Below, in pieces: positions 16,668 through 26,903 of a DNA stretch of 42,997 nucleotides (position 1 is the first letter of the stretch; each line of letters opens with the position of its first letter). The translations under genes and the position numbers were made by a program. The notes below the pieces were generated by a model. The model was not told the origin of the DNA. It did not search any database and saw only the letters and a program-made list of their open reading frames with translations. Origin of the DNA: SMXL01 sp964527795 (lineage in GTDB: Bacteria > Bacteroidota > Rhodothermia > Rhodothermales > UBA10348); NCBI GenBank assembly GCA_964527795.1, contig CAZGOS010000003.1:1-42997 (forward strand), written 5' to 3'.

Positions 16668-16760
16668 ACGGCAGAGATGATGAGTCTTGATTTCACAAGG
16701 ATAGAGAATGTGCACACTCGGAAGGATTTTCACAGGGTCCCGCGCAACGATTTCCGAAAA

Positions 16761-16799
16761 CGATTACTTAGAACGATTGCTTAAACCACTGCTTAGAAC
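16761..16799. repeat. Three imperfect 13-bp tandem repeats
   Basis: Copies CGATTACTTAGAA (16761-16773), CGATTGCTTAAAC (16774-16786) and CACTGCTTAGAAC (16787-16799) follow each other without gaps. The last copy covers the stop codon of the TonB receptor gene, so repeat slippage could move the end of that protein. Probably a slippage product. Confidence 0.5.
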
Positions 16800-18841
16800 A
16801 AAATGTTGACACCGCCTTGAAACGTGCGACCGGATCCCGGATCGAAATAGCGACGACTTCTCGAATTGATCGTGACCGAGGTCACATATTTCTCGTTGAA
16901 CAGATTGTTCACCTGCACGAACGGACGGATCATCGCCGATCCCGCGGATATGCCTGAATGCGATAGATTTACATCAGCCAGCGAATAAGCATCCGTTCTC
17001 GCCGTATTTGCATCGTCCACGAAATAAGAATCCACGAATAACATATTGAACTGCAGCACCATATTTCCCGGTGTCATGACTGCCGAGAAAGTGAGCTGGG
17101 TCTCCGGAACACCCGGCAGACGGTTTCCGTCAAGCGGCTCTTCCCTGAACTCAAATCTACCCCTCGTGAGCGCAGTACCCAGTTCTACATCGGGCGCGGG
17201 AACCCAGGAAAAAGAAGCTTCGATGCCGACGTGAATGTTTTCGCCCCCGTTTCGAAAAAAGGTTCGTTCGCCACCCTCTTCGGTCTGAAAGGCGACGAGA
17301 CGATCCTGAACGATCAAACGATAGACGGCTATGTCGGCAGCAAATCCCGTGTCATTCTTTCTGGTTCGAATTCCCGCTTCCACTCCCACGGTTCTCTGGG
17401 CATCCAGATCCGGATTGAATCCCCCCGTCAGATCAGGGCGATTCACCAGTTCCGTCGTTGTCGGTGTTTCGAAGGCAGTGCCCACATCGGCATAGACGGT
17501 TGCGCCCGGCAACTGATACGAAAATCCAAGAACCGGACTGAACGCCTGAAACGTGCGTTTACCGGACTGATCACCATTAAGAAGAAGATCGTCTTCCATT
17601 TTGAATCGAACGTAGTCAAACCTCGCCCCCGCGACGAACCGAACTCGATTGGAAACGGAATACGAGAATACGGAGCGAACCGAGCCGTTCAGCACACGCT
17701 CATTCTGATCCAGTTTTAGATCGGTCCCCCGCCCCCCTTCCACCGTATTCCAGTTCTTGCGCTTATCCGATTGAAATCGAATGTCAGCACCGACGGCCAG
17801 TGTCAGCCGAGACGCCGGCGTCTGCAATGATACATCCGCGCCACCCGCTTGTCGGTCAAGGTCAATGAAGGCAAAAGGAAGGGGATTTCGGAGAGCCCGC
17901 CTGATCCAGTGCGCCGACACGGTCACCAGGCCAAAACCCGTCTGCTGAAGAAAATCTGTTCCCAGTTGAACCTGCCGGCTCTCCTTGCCGGCTTTCTGCC
18001 TCTTGAAGAACGCGCTGGCGAGCGTGGGATCCGCCTCATATTCGACCCTGGTCAGCGAGCCCGGATGGTCTGCGCGTTGATCAGCCGCCGCACCCCTGAA
18101 ATTCAGAACTGAAGAAGATCCCACGTTAAAACGAGCGAGAAGCGCTCCCCGGGTGAATCGTCCTGAACTATGATCGCGGTATCCGTCGCGTGATATGGAC
18201 GATGCATATACTTTGATCCGGTGCTTGTCCAACCGGAGATTAGTCTCACCGACCGCCTGCATGAGCCCATCCGATCCTGCCGAGAGACGTACGCGCGTGG
18301 CATAGTCGTCTCGATTTCTACTCGTCGACAGAAAAAGGGCTCCGCCACTCCCGTTTCCCCAGAATACCGATACCGGACCGCGAATGAGTTCGGCCGACGT
18401 AATCATGCCCGGATCGACGATGTCGGCGATAGACTGTCCATCGGGCAGCGTGAGAGGGATACCGTCGAGAACGATCTGAACACCACGAACACCGAACGGT
18501 GCGCGGCTGCCCATTCCTCTTACTATGAGCCGCTCACCAACGGCAAAATGGTTGCGATCACTCAAGAACAGGCCCGGAATTCCGCGCAGGGTCTGCTCGA
18601 GTGATGTGCCGGGCGCCGTATCGACGATCTGCTGCGGTCGCCGTATCGAGACAAGAGAGAATGGTGATGTTGCTTCCGTACCGAGTCCCCGCGTGGCGGA
18701 TACCCGAACTTCCGGAAGCGCAACGTGCACGGAATCCTGTGCAAATACAGGCAACGGCGTTGCCGGCGCCAGACCGGATACGATCAAAGCGACCGAAAAG
18801 GCGCGATAATATGCACGGGGCAGTTTCGTTCGGAAACACAT
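16793..18841 (-). CDS. TonB-dependent outer-membrane receptor
   Basis: 682 residues from ATG 18841, which gives a 34-residue signal peptide ending PLPVFAQ; starts at 18865, 18913 and 18928 are also in frame. The plug domain is clear (LEQTLRGIPGLFLSDRNHFA, GERLIVRGMGSRAPFGVRG, VQIVLDGIPLTLPDGQS, SAELIRGPVSVFWGNGSGG), followed by a 22-strand-type barrel with FETPTTTELVNRPDLTGGFN and NLFNEKYVTSV, ending GGVNILF with terminal Phe. These imports use TonB energy to move siderophores, vitamins, metals or sugars; nothing nearby shows the substrate. Confidence 0.9.
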   Translation of the reverse strand: MCFRTKLPRAYYRAFSVALIVSGLAPATPLPVFAQDSVHVALPEVRVSATRGLGTEATSPFSLVSIRRPQQIVDTAPGTSLEQTLRGIPGLFLSDRNHFAVGERLIVRGMGSRAPFGVRGVQIVLDGIPLTLPDGQSIADIVDPGMITSAELIRGPVSVFWGNGSGGALFLSTSRNRDDYATRVRLSAGSDGLMQAVGETNLRLDKHRIKVYASSISRDGYRDHSSGRFTRGALLARFNVGSSSVLNFRGAAADQRADHPGSLTRVEYEADPTLASAFFKRQKAGKESRQVQLGTDFLQQTGFGLVTVSAHWIRRALRNPLPFAFIDLDRQAGGADVSLQTPASRLTLAVGADIRFQSDKRKNWNTVEGGRGTDLKLDQNERVLNGSVRSVFSYSVSNRVRFVAGARFDYVRFKMEDDLLLNGDQSGKRTFQAFSPVLGFSYQLPGATVYADVGTAFETPTTTELVNRPDLTGGFNPDLDAQRTVGVEAGIRTRKNDTGFAADIAVYRLIVQDRLVAFQTEEGGERTFFRNGGENIHVGIEASFSWVPAPDVELGTALTRGRFEFREEPLDGNRLPGVPETQLTFSAVMTPGNMVLQFNMLFVDSYFVDDANTARTDAYSLADVNLSHSGISAGSAMIRPFVQVNNLFNEKYVTSVTINSRSRRYFDPGSGRTFQGGVNILF

Positions 18842-18902
18842 TCGACACCATATTCGGAAATGCATTCGCAGTTGAACCTTCGATTCGATATACGAGTGGA
18901 AC

Positions 18903-20162
18903 TCAGTACCCATAAATCGAGAAGTCATCTCTCCGCATATATAGAGAAATCACGATAGCCAGTAGCGCCGTATTAGCCAGTAGCGCTGAACCGCCGTACG
19001 AAAGAAACGGAAGCGGAATACCGATCACGGGAAGAATGGCGGTCGCCATCCCGATGTTAATGAAGATGTGTATTAGATAGATGCCCACGGCGCCCGCGGC
19101 CACCATCACAGCGAACGGGTGTTTGATTCTGCTACCGAGTTGAATGAGCCGGAGCAGCAGTCCCAGAAACAGCGCCAGCACGACCAACGAGCCGAGAAAA
19201 CCGAACTCTTCTCCGATAACGCTGAATACGAAGTCCGTCGACTGCTCCGAAACGAAAACACCTTGCGTTTGCGTACCCTGCATGAATCCTTTTCCAGCCC
19301 ATCCACCGGATCCGATGGCGGCCATGGATTGAACCTGCTGAAATCCTTCGTTTAATCGGAATTGCTCCGATCCGGGATCCGTGAAGGAAAGGATGCGAGC
19401 CACCTGATGCGGTTGTAGCAACTGTGTGAGCGCGAGCGAGGCAACGAGCACGGTACCGACCGAAAACAAGCCGCTTATCCATGTCAGATTGCGGTCACGG
19501 GTACGGAAGTACATGATCAGCGTAAAACCTATCGCAAATAACCAGGCGCCCGGTTCATAAACGATGGAAAGGTATCCGGCTACGGCAGGAGCGATCATGA
19601 TAAGCAGAAGATCCAGTTCGAGGCCACTCCAGAACAGCGCAATCGGAATAAATCCGATAAATACCAGGGCCGTGCCCATGTCGTTTTGCAACACGATCAG
19701 AAACGCGGGAATCAGGATCATGCCCACCACCAGGAGGGCGAAGCGAATGCCCATTCTCTTCGGGCGACGAATACCAACGACCTGCGCCACGCCCAGGACC
19801 ATTCCAACCTTGGCGAGTTCAGACACCTGAAGCTGCATGGATCCGATCATGATCCACGATTTTGCTCCGTTGATTTCCCTGCCAAACAGCAGAGCTCCCA
19901 GCAGCAGAAGAACTGTGAACACATAGATCGGAAAAGCCGTCTGCTGGTAAAAACGAACAGGCAAAAGCATTGCAATAATCAAAGCGATTCCGGAGACGGC
20001 AAACCAGAGAAGCTGCCTGTCGAAATTCCTTCTCACGCTGGCCAACAGGAATTCGGAAGCCGGGCTATTCGTGGCTGAAAAAATGGCCGTCAGTCCGACA
20101 ATTACGAGCGAGCACCAAAAAAATAGGCTCAAAAAATCGAGATTGTTATACCAGGTGCGCAC
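18903..20162 (-). CDS. rodA: Rod-shape SEDS glycosyltransferase RodA
   Basis: 419 residues, multi-helix SEDS family peptidoglycan polymerase of the inner membrane, partner of PBP2 in the elongasome. Family segments are visible: NDMGTALVFIGF, the Trp/Gln-rich loop after GSGGWAGKGFMQGTQTQ, EQSTDFVFSVIGEEFGFLGS and the C-terminal INIGMATAILPVIGIPLPFL-SYGGSALL. The EEFGF and STDFVF pattern marks RodA over FtsW. It starts 26 bp after mrdA on the same strand, so the two form an operon. Confidence 0.93.
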   Translation of the reverse strand: MRTWYNNLDFLSLFFWCSLVIVGLTAIFSATNSPASEFLLASVRRNFDRQLLWFAVSGIALIIAMLLPVRFYQQTAFPIYVFTVLLLLGALLFGREINGAKSWIMIGSMQLQVSELAKVGMVLGVAQVVGIRRPKRMGIRFALLVVGMILIPAFLIVLQNDMGTALVFIGFIPIALFWSGLELDLLLIMIAPAVAGYLSIVYEPGAWLFAIGFTLIMYFRTRDRNLTWISGLFSVGTVLVASLALTQLLQPHQVARILSFTDPGSEQFRLNEGFQQVQSMAAIGSGGWAGKGFMQGTQTQGVFVSEQSTDFVFSVIGEEFGFLGSLVVLALFLGLLLRLIQLGSRIKHPFAVMVAAGAVGIYLIHIFINIGMATAILPVIGIPLPFLSYGGSALLANTALLAIVISLYMRRDDFSIYGY

Positions 20163-20188
20163 TGATTCTCTTTCCGTTTCTAATTCGA

Positions 20189-22018
20189 TCAGGGAATTAT
20201 CGACGCCAGTTGTTCCGGTAGCGCTCCACTGGAGTTTTCCAATACTTGCCGGAAAAGCCAGTTACGTGCCGGCGAAATCTGGCCCGTTAAATACCGCTCC
20301 GCCATAAAACTGGCGATGGGCCCGGCAGTCATCGACCCGAAACCAATGTTTTCCACCATAACGGCGATGGCGATCTGTGGCTCATCGAACGGTGCGAACA
20401 TCACAAATACAGAATCGTCTTCGCCACGACTGTTCTGAGCCGTTCCCGTTTTCCCGGCACTGGGCACCCCGGGTATTTCCAACCAGGGGCTTGTCTCGGT
20501 CATTACGTCCCGAAGAGCTCTTCGTACAATTTCGAAGTAACGTGGATTGATCGATATCTGAGACGGTTCTGCCGGCACGACTGCCTCGATATCGCCGGTC
20601 AATGGATCCTCCGTAAACCGTACCAGGTACGGTGTAACGAGTGTGCCGCCATTTGCGATGGCGGCGATGTAACGCGCAAGCTGCATGGGTGTGACACCCA
20701 TGTCGCCCTGGCCGACCCCCAGACTCATCGGTGTTCCAACGTTCCAGCCGTCGGGATATACACGATTATAGTAGGCAGAATCCGGAATGAGTCCGGCACC
20801 CTGTTCGCGTATATCAATCGCGGCCATTTCTCCGAATCCGAACGAGTGGGCGTAGCGACTGAACGTATTGACATCAACACGTGTCATCATTTCGAAGAAA
20901 AACGTGTTGCATGATTCCCGGATGGCAGCTTCGACCGCGATATTTCCATGCACGTGCAGGCACCGAAACATTCCGGGGCCACCGCGCGGATGATAGCCGG
21001 CGCAGTACACCGTCGACGACGGAGTGATGACGCCTTCTTCGAGAGCCATCAGCGCCACGAAGGGTTTGAATGTGGAACCTGGAGGAAGCAGACTCGACGT
21101 GGCTCGATTGAAAATGGGTTTTTCCAGACTGGCTGTCAGGTATTCCCAGGTCTCCGGTTTGATCGCCTTGGAAAAAACATCCAGGTCGTAGTCCGGCGCG
21201 CTCAACATCGTGAGGATTTCTCCCGTATTGACATCAAGCGCTACGGCGGCACCGCGTTTGTTTACGAAGAGCGACTCTGCGAGCGCCTGGATTTCGTTGT
21301 CAATAGTCAGATGCAGGTTACGCCCGCTTTGAGAATCTATATCCCTGGATCCATCCAGATAGGATTCAGTGATCTGACCATACCTGTTCACGAGGTTAAA
21401 CTCGCTCCCGAGTTTGCCGCGCACCATGCGCTCGTACGTACGTTCCAGTCCGGATTGACCGATCAGATCACCCAATCGATACCCTTCATCCCGCCTTGCT
21501 TCGAGATCCGGTTCACTGATCTGACGAACATAGCCCAGCACGTGCGAGGCACGCGCTTTCGATTTATACAGTCGTTTTTGATCAACCTCGTACGAGATAC
21601 CGGGCAGACGATTGTGGTTTTCGAGAACGCGAGCCAACACATCGAACGAAATTCCTCGGACGAGCAAACTCGAACGAAATGAGTTCCACCTACGGGCCTT
21701 GTGCACGCGATCGGAGATGACCGAATCGGGCATCGCTAACAGCTCGGCCAGTAAGGGAATCGTTTCCGTATCGAAATAAAGTGGAGTAACGAGAAGAGAA
21801 TAAGCCGGTTCATTGTCGACGAGAAGCACACCGCTGCGGTCGAAGATGGCACCACGGGCGGGAAGAATGCGGCGCTCTCGAACGGCGTTACTCCGCGATT
21901 CCCCGGAATAAGCGGACGTGTCGATGATCTGCAGTTTGAAAAGTCGGAGTGTCAGCACACCCAGAATCGCACAAATGAGGACGACAAAGAGACGGGTCCG
22001 AGTGCGATTTTCTTCCAT
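20189..22018 (-). CDS. mrdA: Penicillin-binding protein 2 (transpeptidase)
   Basis: 609 residues. One N-terminal membrane helix (RLFVVLICAILGVLTLRLFK), a dimerisation domain with RGAIFDRSGVLLVDN, and a transpeptidase domain with SxxK (STFK in PPGSTFKPFVAL), SxN (SCN in RESCNTFFFEM) and KTG (AGKTGTAQN). It cross-links side-wall peptidoglycan with RodA, which follows 26 bp later. Upstream, where mreBCD usually stands, there is no mre gene in this window. Confidence 0.95.
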   Translation of the reverse strand: MEENRTRTRLFVVLICAILGVLTLRLFKLQIIDTSAYSGESRSNAVRERRILPARGAIFDRSGVLLVDNEPAYSLLVTPLYFDTETIPLLAELLAMPDSVISDRVHKARRWNSFRSSLLVRGISFDVLARVLENHNRLPGISYEVDQKRLYKSKARASHVLGYVRQISEPDLEARRDEGYRLGDLIGQSGLERTYERMVRGKLGSEFNLVNRYGQITESYLDGSRDIDSQSGRNLHLTIDNEIQALAESLFVNKRGAAVALDVNTGEILTMLSAPDYDLDVFSKAIKPETWEYLTASLEKPIFNRATSSLLPPGSTFKPFVALMALEEGVITPSSTVYCAGYHPRGGPGMFRCLHVHGNIAVEAAIRESCNTFFFEMMTRVDVNTFSRYAHSFGFGEMAAIDIREQGAGLIPDSAYYNRVYPDGWNVGTPMSLGVGQGDMGVTPMQLARYIAAIANGGTLVTPYLVRFTEDPLTGDIEAVVPAEPSQISINPRYFEIVRRALRDVMTETSPWLEIPGVPSAGKTGTAQNSRGEDDSVFVMFAPFDEPQIAIAVMVENIGFGSMTAGPIASFMAERYLTGQISPARNWLFRQVLENSSGALPEQLASIIP

Positions 22019-22389
22019 ATGAATGTCCGCTGATTAAGACAGCAAGCTTATTGTCCGTCCTGAGTGCAGGACCGTTTCTTCATCCGGAACGTGTAATCGT
22101 GAATCTGCGCCTACCGTTCGCCTGCCTGCATCTTCCGACTGGGACACGCTATCGGCCATTGGCAAAGATCGCGGAGCTATTGGGATCGGTTATTGCGACA
22201 ATCAACCGTGCCGGAAATTAATCGTCCCGCCGGCAACAGCCTTCCTGCTGCCCCGTTACATTGTTGTGCCTGAAGACACAAACGAGTAAATGGAACGGCG
22301 GTTTCGAGGATTATTCGGGACGGCCAGGGTAGCCGGATATCCTAAGACTCATAAGCGGGAGTGCGTCACCGACACACACGATTGATCAA
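22019..22389. other. Divergent intergenic region between mrdA and peptidase-barrel gene
   Basis: 371 bases, presumably holding the mrdA-rodA promoter (minus) and that of the gene at 22390 (plus). One plus frame is open for about 80 codons up to about 22290 but lacks a start codon and any recognisable similarity, so it is not called. No promoter pair or hairpin stands out. Confidence 0.45.
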
Positions 22390-25300
22390 ATGAAAAGAAA
22401 AACGGAAAGGATCGACGTCTGGACGAAGCACGCACTCGGTGCCATTATTCTAATGTTTATAGCTGTAGCGCTTGCTGTCCCGGATCCGGCATTGGCACAG
22501 TATTTCGGACGGAACAAGGTTCAGTACGACAGTTTTGAATTTCAGAGTTTCGAAACGGACCATTTCGAAATCTATCTCTATCCGGAAGAAGAACGTGCTG
22601 TGAGGGACGCCGCACGAATGGCAGAGCGTTGGTATGAGCGTCATACCAGATCGTTTTTAAGAGAGTTCTTTGAGCGTAAGCCGATCATTTTTTATGCGAA
22701 CGACGCCGATTTCCAGCAGACGAATGCGATCGGAGGTTCCATCAGTGAGGGAATTGGCGGCGTGACGGAGTCTCTCAAAGAGAGGGTAATCATGCCCCTC
22801 ACCGGAAGCTACCGTGAGACCGATCACGTGCTTGGTCACGAGCTTGTGCACTCGTTCCAGTACGACATAGGCCTTTCCCGCACGGATTCTATCCTTTTTT
22901 CCATGCAATACCTTCCCGGCTGGCTGATAGAGGGAATGGCCGAGTATTTCTCAGTTGGAAGGGAAGATCCACACACGGCGATGTGGATGCGTGATGCGGC
23001 CATCCGCGATGATCTTCCTACCATTCGCCAGATCACGACGGATGCAAGCTACTTCCCCTACCGCTACGGCCAGGCCTATCTCGCCTACGTTGGTGGTAAG
23101 TATGGCGATGCAGCTGTGGCCAACCTTTATAAACTGGGCGGGCGCATCGGGCTCGATTCAGCCTTCGTCTATACGATCGGTATTACAGCGGATTCCCTGT
23201 CGACCGAGTGGATTTCCGCCGTGAAGGATGCCTATCTGCCGCTCGTTGAAGGCCGCACTCCGTTTAACGAGGCGGGGCACCGAGTGCTGGCGAGCGACAT
23301 TGACGCCGGCGACATCAATATTTCTCCGGTTGTCAGTCCAGACGGACAGTACGTGGCCTTTCTTTCGGAAATAGATCTTTTCAATATCAATCTTTTCATC
23401 GCCGATGCGTCAACGGGTAAGGTTGTAAAAAAGCTCAAGGGAACGTTCCGCGATTCGCACTTCGATTCAATTCGATTTATCAGCTCCGCCGGATCGTGGT
23501 CTCCTGATGGACAGCGTTTTGCCTTCATTACGTTCGTAGCGGGCGACAACGAAATCTCGATTCTCGACTGGAACACGGGCATCATCGAGGAGCGCATCTC
23601 CGTTGCAGGCGTATCCGCGATTTCAAATCCGGCCTGGTCACCCGACGGTCGCACAATCGCGTTTTCGGGCCTGGACGGAGGCATCAGCGATATCTATTTG
23701 CTCGATCTTCCGACAAAGAAAGTAACGCAGTTGACTGACGATCGTTATGCCGATCTGCAGCCGGCCTGGTCACCGGACGGCCGCACGCTGGCATTTGTTA
23801 CGGATCGCGGACCGGGCGGTACGAATTTCCAAACGCTTGATTTCGCCAAGGAACGTCTGGCGATCATGGACACGGAAACGCTGGAGTTGAATGTGCTCCG
23901 CCCGTTTGACGGTCGGCATTCCAATCCGCAATTCTCGCCGGACGGACGAAACCTGTACTTCATATCTGATCATGACGGATTCAAGGACATTTACCGCTTG
24001 GCCCTTGATTCGGAAGACGTCTTCAAAATCACGAATCTTCAGACCGGCGTCTCCGGAATCACGTCGATGTCACCGGCCATGTCGGTCGCGATGCAGAGTG
24101 GTCGGATGATGTTCTCAGTGTACAGCGATGGTGATTACTCGGTCTTCTCGAAGGAACCGGATGAGCTTGAAGGATCTCTCGTTCAGCAGACGCAGCCCGC
24201 TTCGCCGTCAGTGGCAGGCATTCTTCCGCCCCTGCGCGCAGTTGATGCAGGATTGGTCGGTAACTACCTGAACGATCCGCTCACCGGTCTTCCGGACGAC
24301 CAGGATTTTGAAATGTCCGACTACAACGCGCGACTGAAGCTGGACTACGTCGCTCCGCCGACGATCGGCGTCTCGGCCGGTGGACCGTATGGGGGCGGTC
24401 TTCAAGGTGGTGTCGCGCTGTTCTTCAGCGACATGCTCGGTAATCATAACCTGGCAATCGTCGCCCAGGCGAACGGCACCTTCAAGGATGTTGGTGCGCA
24501 GGTCCAGTATACAAATCGGGCTCGCCGACTCAACTACGGTGGATCGGTCGCGCATATTCCGATTTTATTCGGTGGATATCTGGCTCCGAGCATTGGCCCG
24601 GATCCGGACGGGGTAATCTCGGAGATCTACGGACAACTCCGTCAGCGAATCTATATCGATCTGCTTCAGGCAAACGCCTCTTATCCGTTTACGACCACAC
24701 GTCGATTCGAATTTTCCGCAGGTGTTACGAGATATGGATTCGATTACGAAGTGGACCGATTCTTTGTGAATCAGTTTGGCGTCCGGAGGGAGCGAACAGA
24801 TCTGAATGAAATGGAACCGGACCCCGTCTACTATGCCCAGGCCGGATTGGCACTCGTCTCGGATTATTCATTCATTGGCTTTACTTCGCCGGTTCGAGGC
24901 GGACGATCCCGACTGGAAGTAACCCCGTCCATAGGTTCTCAGAACTACGTTCGACTACTGGCCGATCTCAGACGGTACATTTATCTGAAGCCGTTTACGT
25001 TGGCTATTCGCGGTTTGCACATCGGCAATTACGGCGTGAAGGATCGGGACGATGCCCTCTTTACAAGTGAATATCTGGGCTATACGTATGGAAGCGGCTT
25101 CATCCGTGGGTACGGGTTCAGTACATTTAATGGACTCGATTGTCTCGGCACGTCTCAGGAGTGCCTTGCGGAACAGGATCGCCTGATTGGTACGCGTATC
25201 GTAACGGCGAGCATGGAGTTTCGCATTCCTTTGCTAGGCACGAGCGCCTTCGGTCTGATCGAGTTTCCATACCTGCCGACCGAGTTGACCTTCTTCGTTG

Positions 25301-25509
25301 ATGGTGGCGTGGCATGGACAGCCGATGAGGCACCCAACCTGGTATTTACGACAGAACCCACGGTCGATCGCATTCCGGTGTTCAGCACGGGCGTATCCAC
25401 ACGATTCAACATGTTCGGATACACGGTCCTCGAAATCTTTTACGCAAAACCCTTCCAGCGACCGGATAAAGGCGCGCATTTTGGTTTCCAGATCATTCCC
25501 GGCTGGTAA
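22390..25509 (+). CDS. Outer-membrane peptidase MA-like / TolB propeller / barrel protein
   Basis: 1039 residues. Signal peptide (to about residue 37), then a gluzincin peptidase-MA-like domain with HELVH (His150, Glu151, His154) and a downstream GWLIEGMAEYFS Glu as third zinc ligand. Next comes a TolB-type beta propeller (about 300-590) with repeated SPDG motifs (VSPDGQYVAF, WSPDGQRFAF, WSPDGRTIAF, WSPDGRTLAF, FSPDGRNLYF). The last 400 residues are beta-rich and resemble the surface-antigen/BamA-like barrel. Such proteins occur in FCB bacteria and probably act at the cell surface, in envelope proteolysis or assembly; the real substrate is unknown. A terminator follows. Confidence 0.8.
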   Translation: MKRKTERIDVWTKHALGAIILMFIAVALAVPDPALAQYFGRNKVQYDSFEFQSFETDHFEIYLYPEEERAVRDAARMAERWYERHTRSFLREFFERKPIIFYANDADFQQTNAIGGSISEGIGGVTESLKERVIMPLTGSYRETDHVLGHELVHSFQYDIGLSRTDSILFSMQYLPGWLIEGMAEYFSVGREDPHTAMWMRDAAIRDDLPTIRQITTDASYFPYRYGQAYLAYVGGKYGDAAVANLYKLGGRIGLDSAFVYTIGITADSLSTEWISAVKDAYLPLVEGRTPFNEAGHRVLASDIDAGDINISPVVSPDGQYVAFLSEIDLFNINLFIADASTGKVVKKLKGTFRDSHFDSIRFISSAGSWSPDGQRFAFITFVAGDNEISILDWNTGIIEERISVAGVSAISNPAWSPDGRTIAFSGLDGGISDIYLLDLPTKKVTQLTDDRYADLQPAWSPDGRTLAFVTDRGPGGTNFQTLDFAKERLAIMDTETLELNVLRPFDGRHSNPQFSPDGRNLYFISDHDGFKDIYRLALDSEDVFKITNLQTGVSGITSMSPAMSVAMQSGRMMFSVYSDGDYSVFSKEPDELEGSLVQQTQPASPSVAGILPPLRAVDAGLVGNYLNDPLTGLPDDQDFEMSDYNARLKLDYVAPPTIGVSAGGPYGGGLQGGVALFFSDMLGNHNLAIVAQANGTFKDVGAQVQYTNRARRLNYGGSVAHIPILFGGYLAPSIGPDPDGVISEIYGQLRQRIYIDLLQANASYPFTTTRRFEFSAGVTRYGFDYEVDRFFVNQFGVRRERTDLNEMEPDPVYYAQAGLALVSDYSFIGFTSPVRGGRSRLEVTPSIGSQNYVRLLADLRRYIYLKPFTLAIRGLHIGNYGVKDRDDALFTSEYLGYTYGSGFIRGYGFSTFNGLDCLGTSQECLAEQDRLIGTRIVTASMEFRIPLLGTSAFGLIEFPYLPTELTFFVDGGVAWTADEAPNLVFTTEPTVDRIPVFSTGVSTRFNMFGYTVLEIFYAKPFQRPDKGAHFGFQIIPGW

Positions 25510-25531
25510 CCTGAATCCGTAGAATTACAGA

Positions 25532-25564
25532 GGGCGCAGGACGAGGATCTTGCGCCCTTTTTTG
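25532..25564 (+). terminator. Rho-independent terminator
   Basis: Perfect 7-bp stem GGGCGCA (25532-25538) with TGCGCCC (25551-25557), 12-nt loop and a run of T directly after (25558-25563). It lies 23 bp after the peptidase-barrel gene stop and should end that transcript before pyrD. Confidence 0.85.
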
Positions 25565-25724
25565 TTTCTGTTTACCAGCGTCACGCTCAACACAACAATT
25601 ACTGATCCACGAGAAGATCGGATTTCATTACCGTCACGGCGTGTCCCGAGAGATGTACGCTATCGCCTCTTCACGGAGTCCCTCGGCAGACCTATCTTCA
25701 CTTCGTACATCTCGATGGTTACGC

Positions 25725-26828
25725 ATGCATCCCTTCATCAAGCGCATTCTGTTCAGCCTGAGTCCGGAACAGGCCCATAATGTGGCGATCGGAGCTGCTC
25801 GGGTATCACAAACGGTTATCCCCAGGGTCATCGACTCGACTTATTCCTATGCACATCCCCGCCTTCATACGTCGCTTTTCGAAAAGCAGTTCACGAATCC
25901 GATCGGTCTCGCTGCAGGATTTGACAAGAATGCCCAGCTGATCACGTTCTGGAGAAAACTTGGTTTTGGGTTTGTCGAGGTCGGATCGATCAGCGCCAGG
26001 CGAAGCAGAGGAAATCGACGACCCAGAGCTTTTCGGCTTCCCGACGACGAAGCGCTCATCAACCGCATGGGATTGAACAATCATGGCGCCGCCAGAATTA
26101 TCCGAAGAGTGGCTCGGCATGCCGGCATGAAAGCCTTTCCGGTCGGCGTGAATCTTGCCAAAACCCACGACCCATCAATCACTGGAGAAGCCGCCATCGA
26201 AGACTTCTGCGAAAGCTTTCGTCTTCTTGCTCCGTATGCCGATTACATTGCTCTTAACATTTCCTGTCCAAATACGGCTGATGGAAAGACATTTGAAGAT
26301 CCGAATGCGCTCGATGACCTGCTGGCGGCTATTCAAGCCGAGCGCAGCGAGCTGTCTCGGAAGCTTCCGATTTTGGTCAAGTTATCGCCGCCGCTCACTT
26401 CGGATCCGTTCGTACTGGACAGTCTGATCGACGAACTGGTCATGGTCTCGCTCGCCCACGGCGTGAATGGATTCATTGCTTCGAACACGGCAAGCGACCG
26501 ACAGAATCTGAGGAGCCGTTCTGAGCTCGTTGAGGCGATTGGGCCGGGCGGGCTCAGCGGACCCCCGATCGAGGCCAGGTCAACAGAGCTGGTACGCTAT
26601 CTTTACAGAAAAACAGGTGGTAAGCTGCCTATCATCGGGGTTGGCGGCGTGGCATCGGCCGAATCCGCCTATAGAAAGATTCGCGCAGGAGCGTCGCTCG
26701 TGCAATTGTATACAGGCCTCGTATACAACGGTCCGGCTCTCATTCGGGATATCAAGCAGAATCTCGTTACGCTCCTTATCGAGGATGGGTTTTCTGCCAT
26801 ATCGAAAGCTGTTGGGTTGGACACCTGA
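25725..26828 (+). CDS. pyrD: Dihydroorotate dehydrogenase (quinone), class 2
   Basis: 367 residues from ATG 25725 (MHPFIKRILFSLSPEQAHN), chosen because class 2 enzymes begin with this quinone-binding helix pair; an earlier in-frame start at 25641 adds unrelated residues. FMN-binding TIM barrel with NPIGLAAGFDKNA, GFVEVGSI, RMGLNNHGA and LNISCPNT, where Ser180 is the catalytic base (Ser rather than Cys defines class 2), plus IGVGGVAS and LVQLYTGLVYNGP. It oxidises dihydroorotate to orotate in pyrimidine synthesis and passes electrons to the quinone pool. Stands alone between terminator and the acyl-CoA synthetase. Confidence 0.95.
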   Translation: MHPFIKRILFSLSPEQAHNVAIGAARVSQTVIPRVIDSTYSYAHPRLHTSLFEKQFTNPIGLAAGFDKNAQLITFWRKLGFGFVEVGSISARRSRGNRRPRAFRLPDDEALINRMGLNNHGAARIIRRVARHAGMKAFPVGVNLAKTHDPSITGEAAIEDFCESFRLLAPYADYIALNISCPNTADGKTFEDPNALDDLLAAIQAERSELSRKLPILVKLSPPLTSDPFVLDSLIDELVMVSLAHGVNGFIASNTASDRQNLRSRSELVEAIGPGGLSGPPIEARSTELVRYLYRKTGGKLPIIGVGGVASAESAYRKIRAGASLVQLYTGLVYNGPALIRDIKQNLVTLLIEDGFSAISKAVGLDT

Positions 26829-26903
26829 TTCTGTCACTCAAATTGCCTTTCGTCACGCCACCCGTTACATTTTTCCGGTTCGTCCCCTATTCCCACCAGA
26901 GAT

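Noticed and set aside
22060..22290. Open plus-strand frame of about 80 codons before the peptidase-barrel gene
   Set aside because: No start codon, no ribosome-binding site and no recognisable motif; likely chance.
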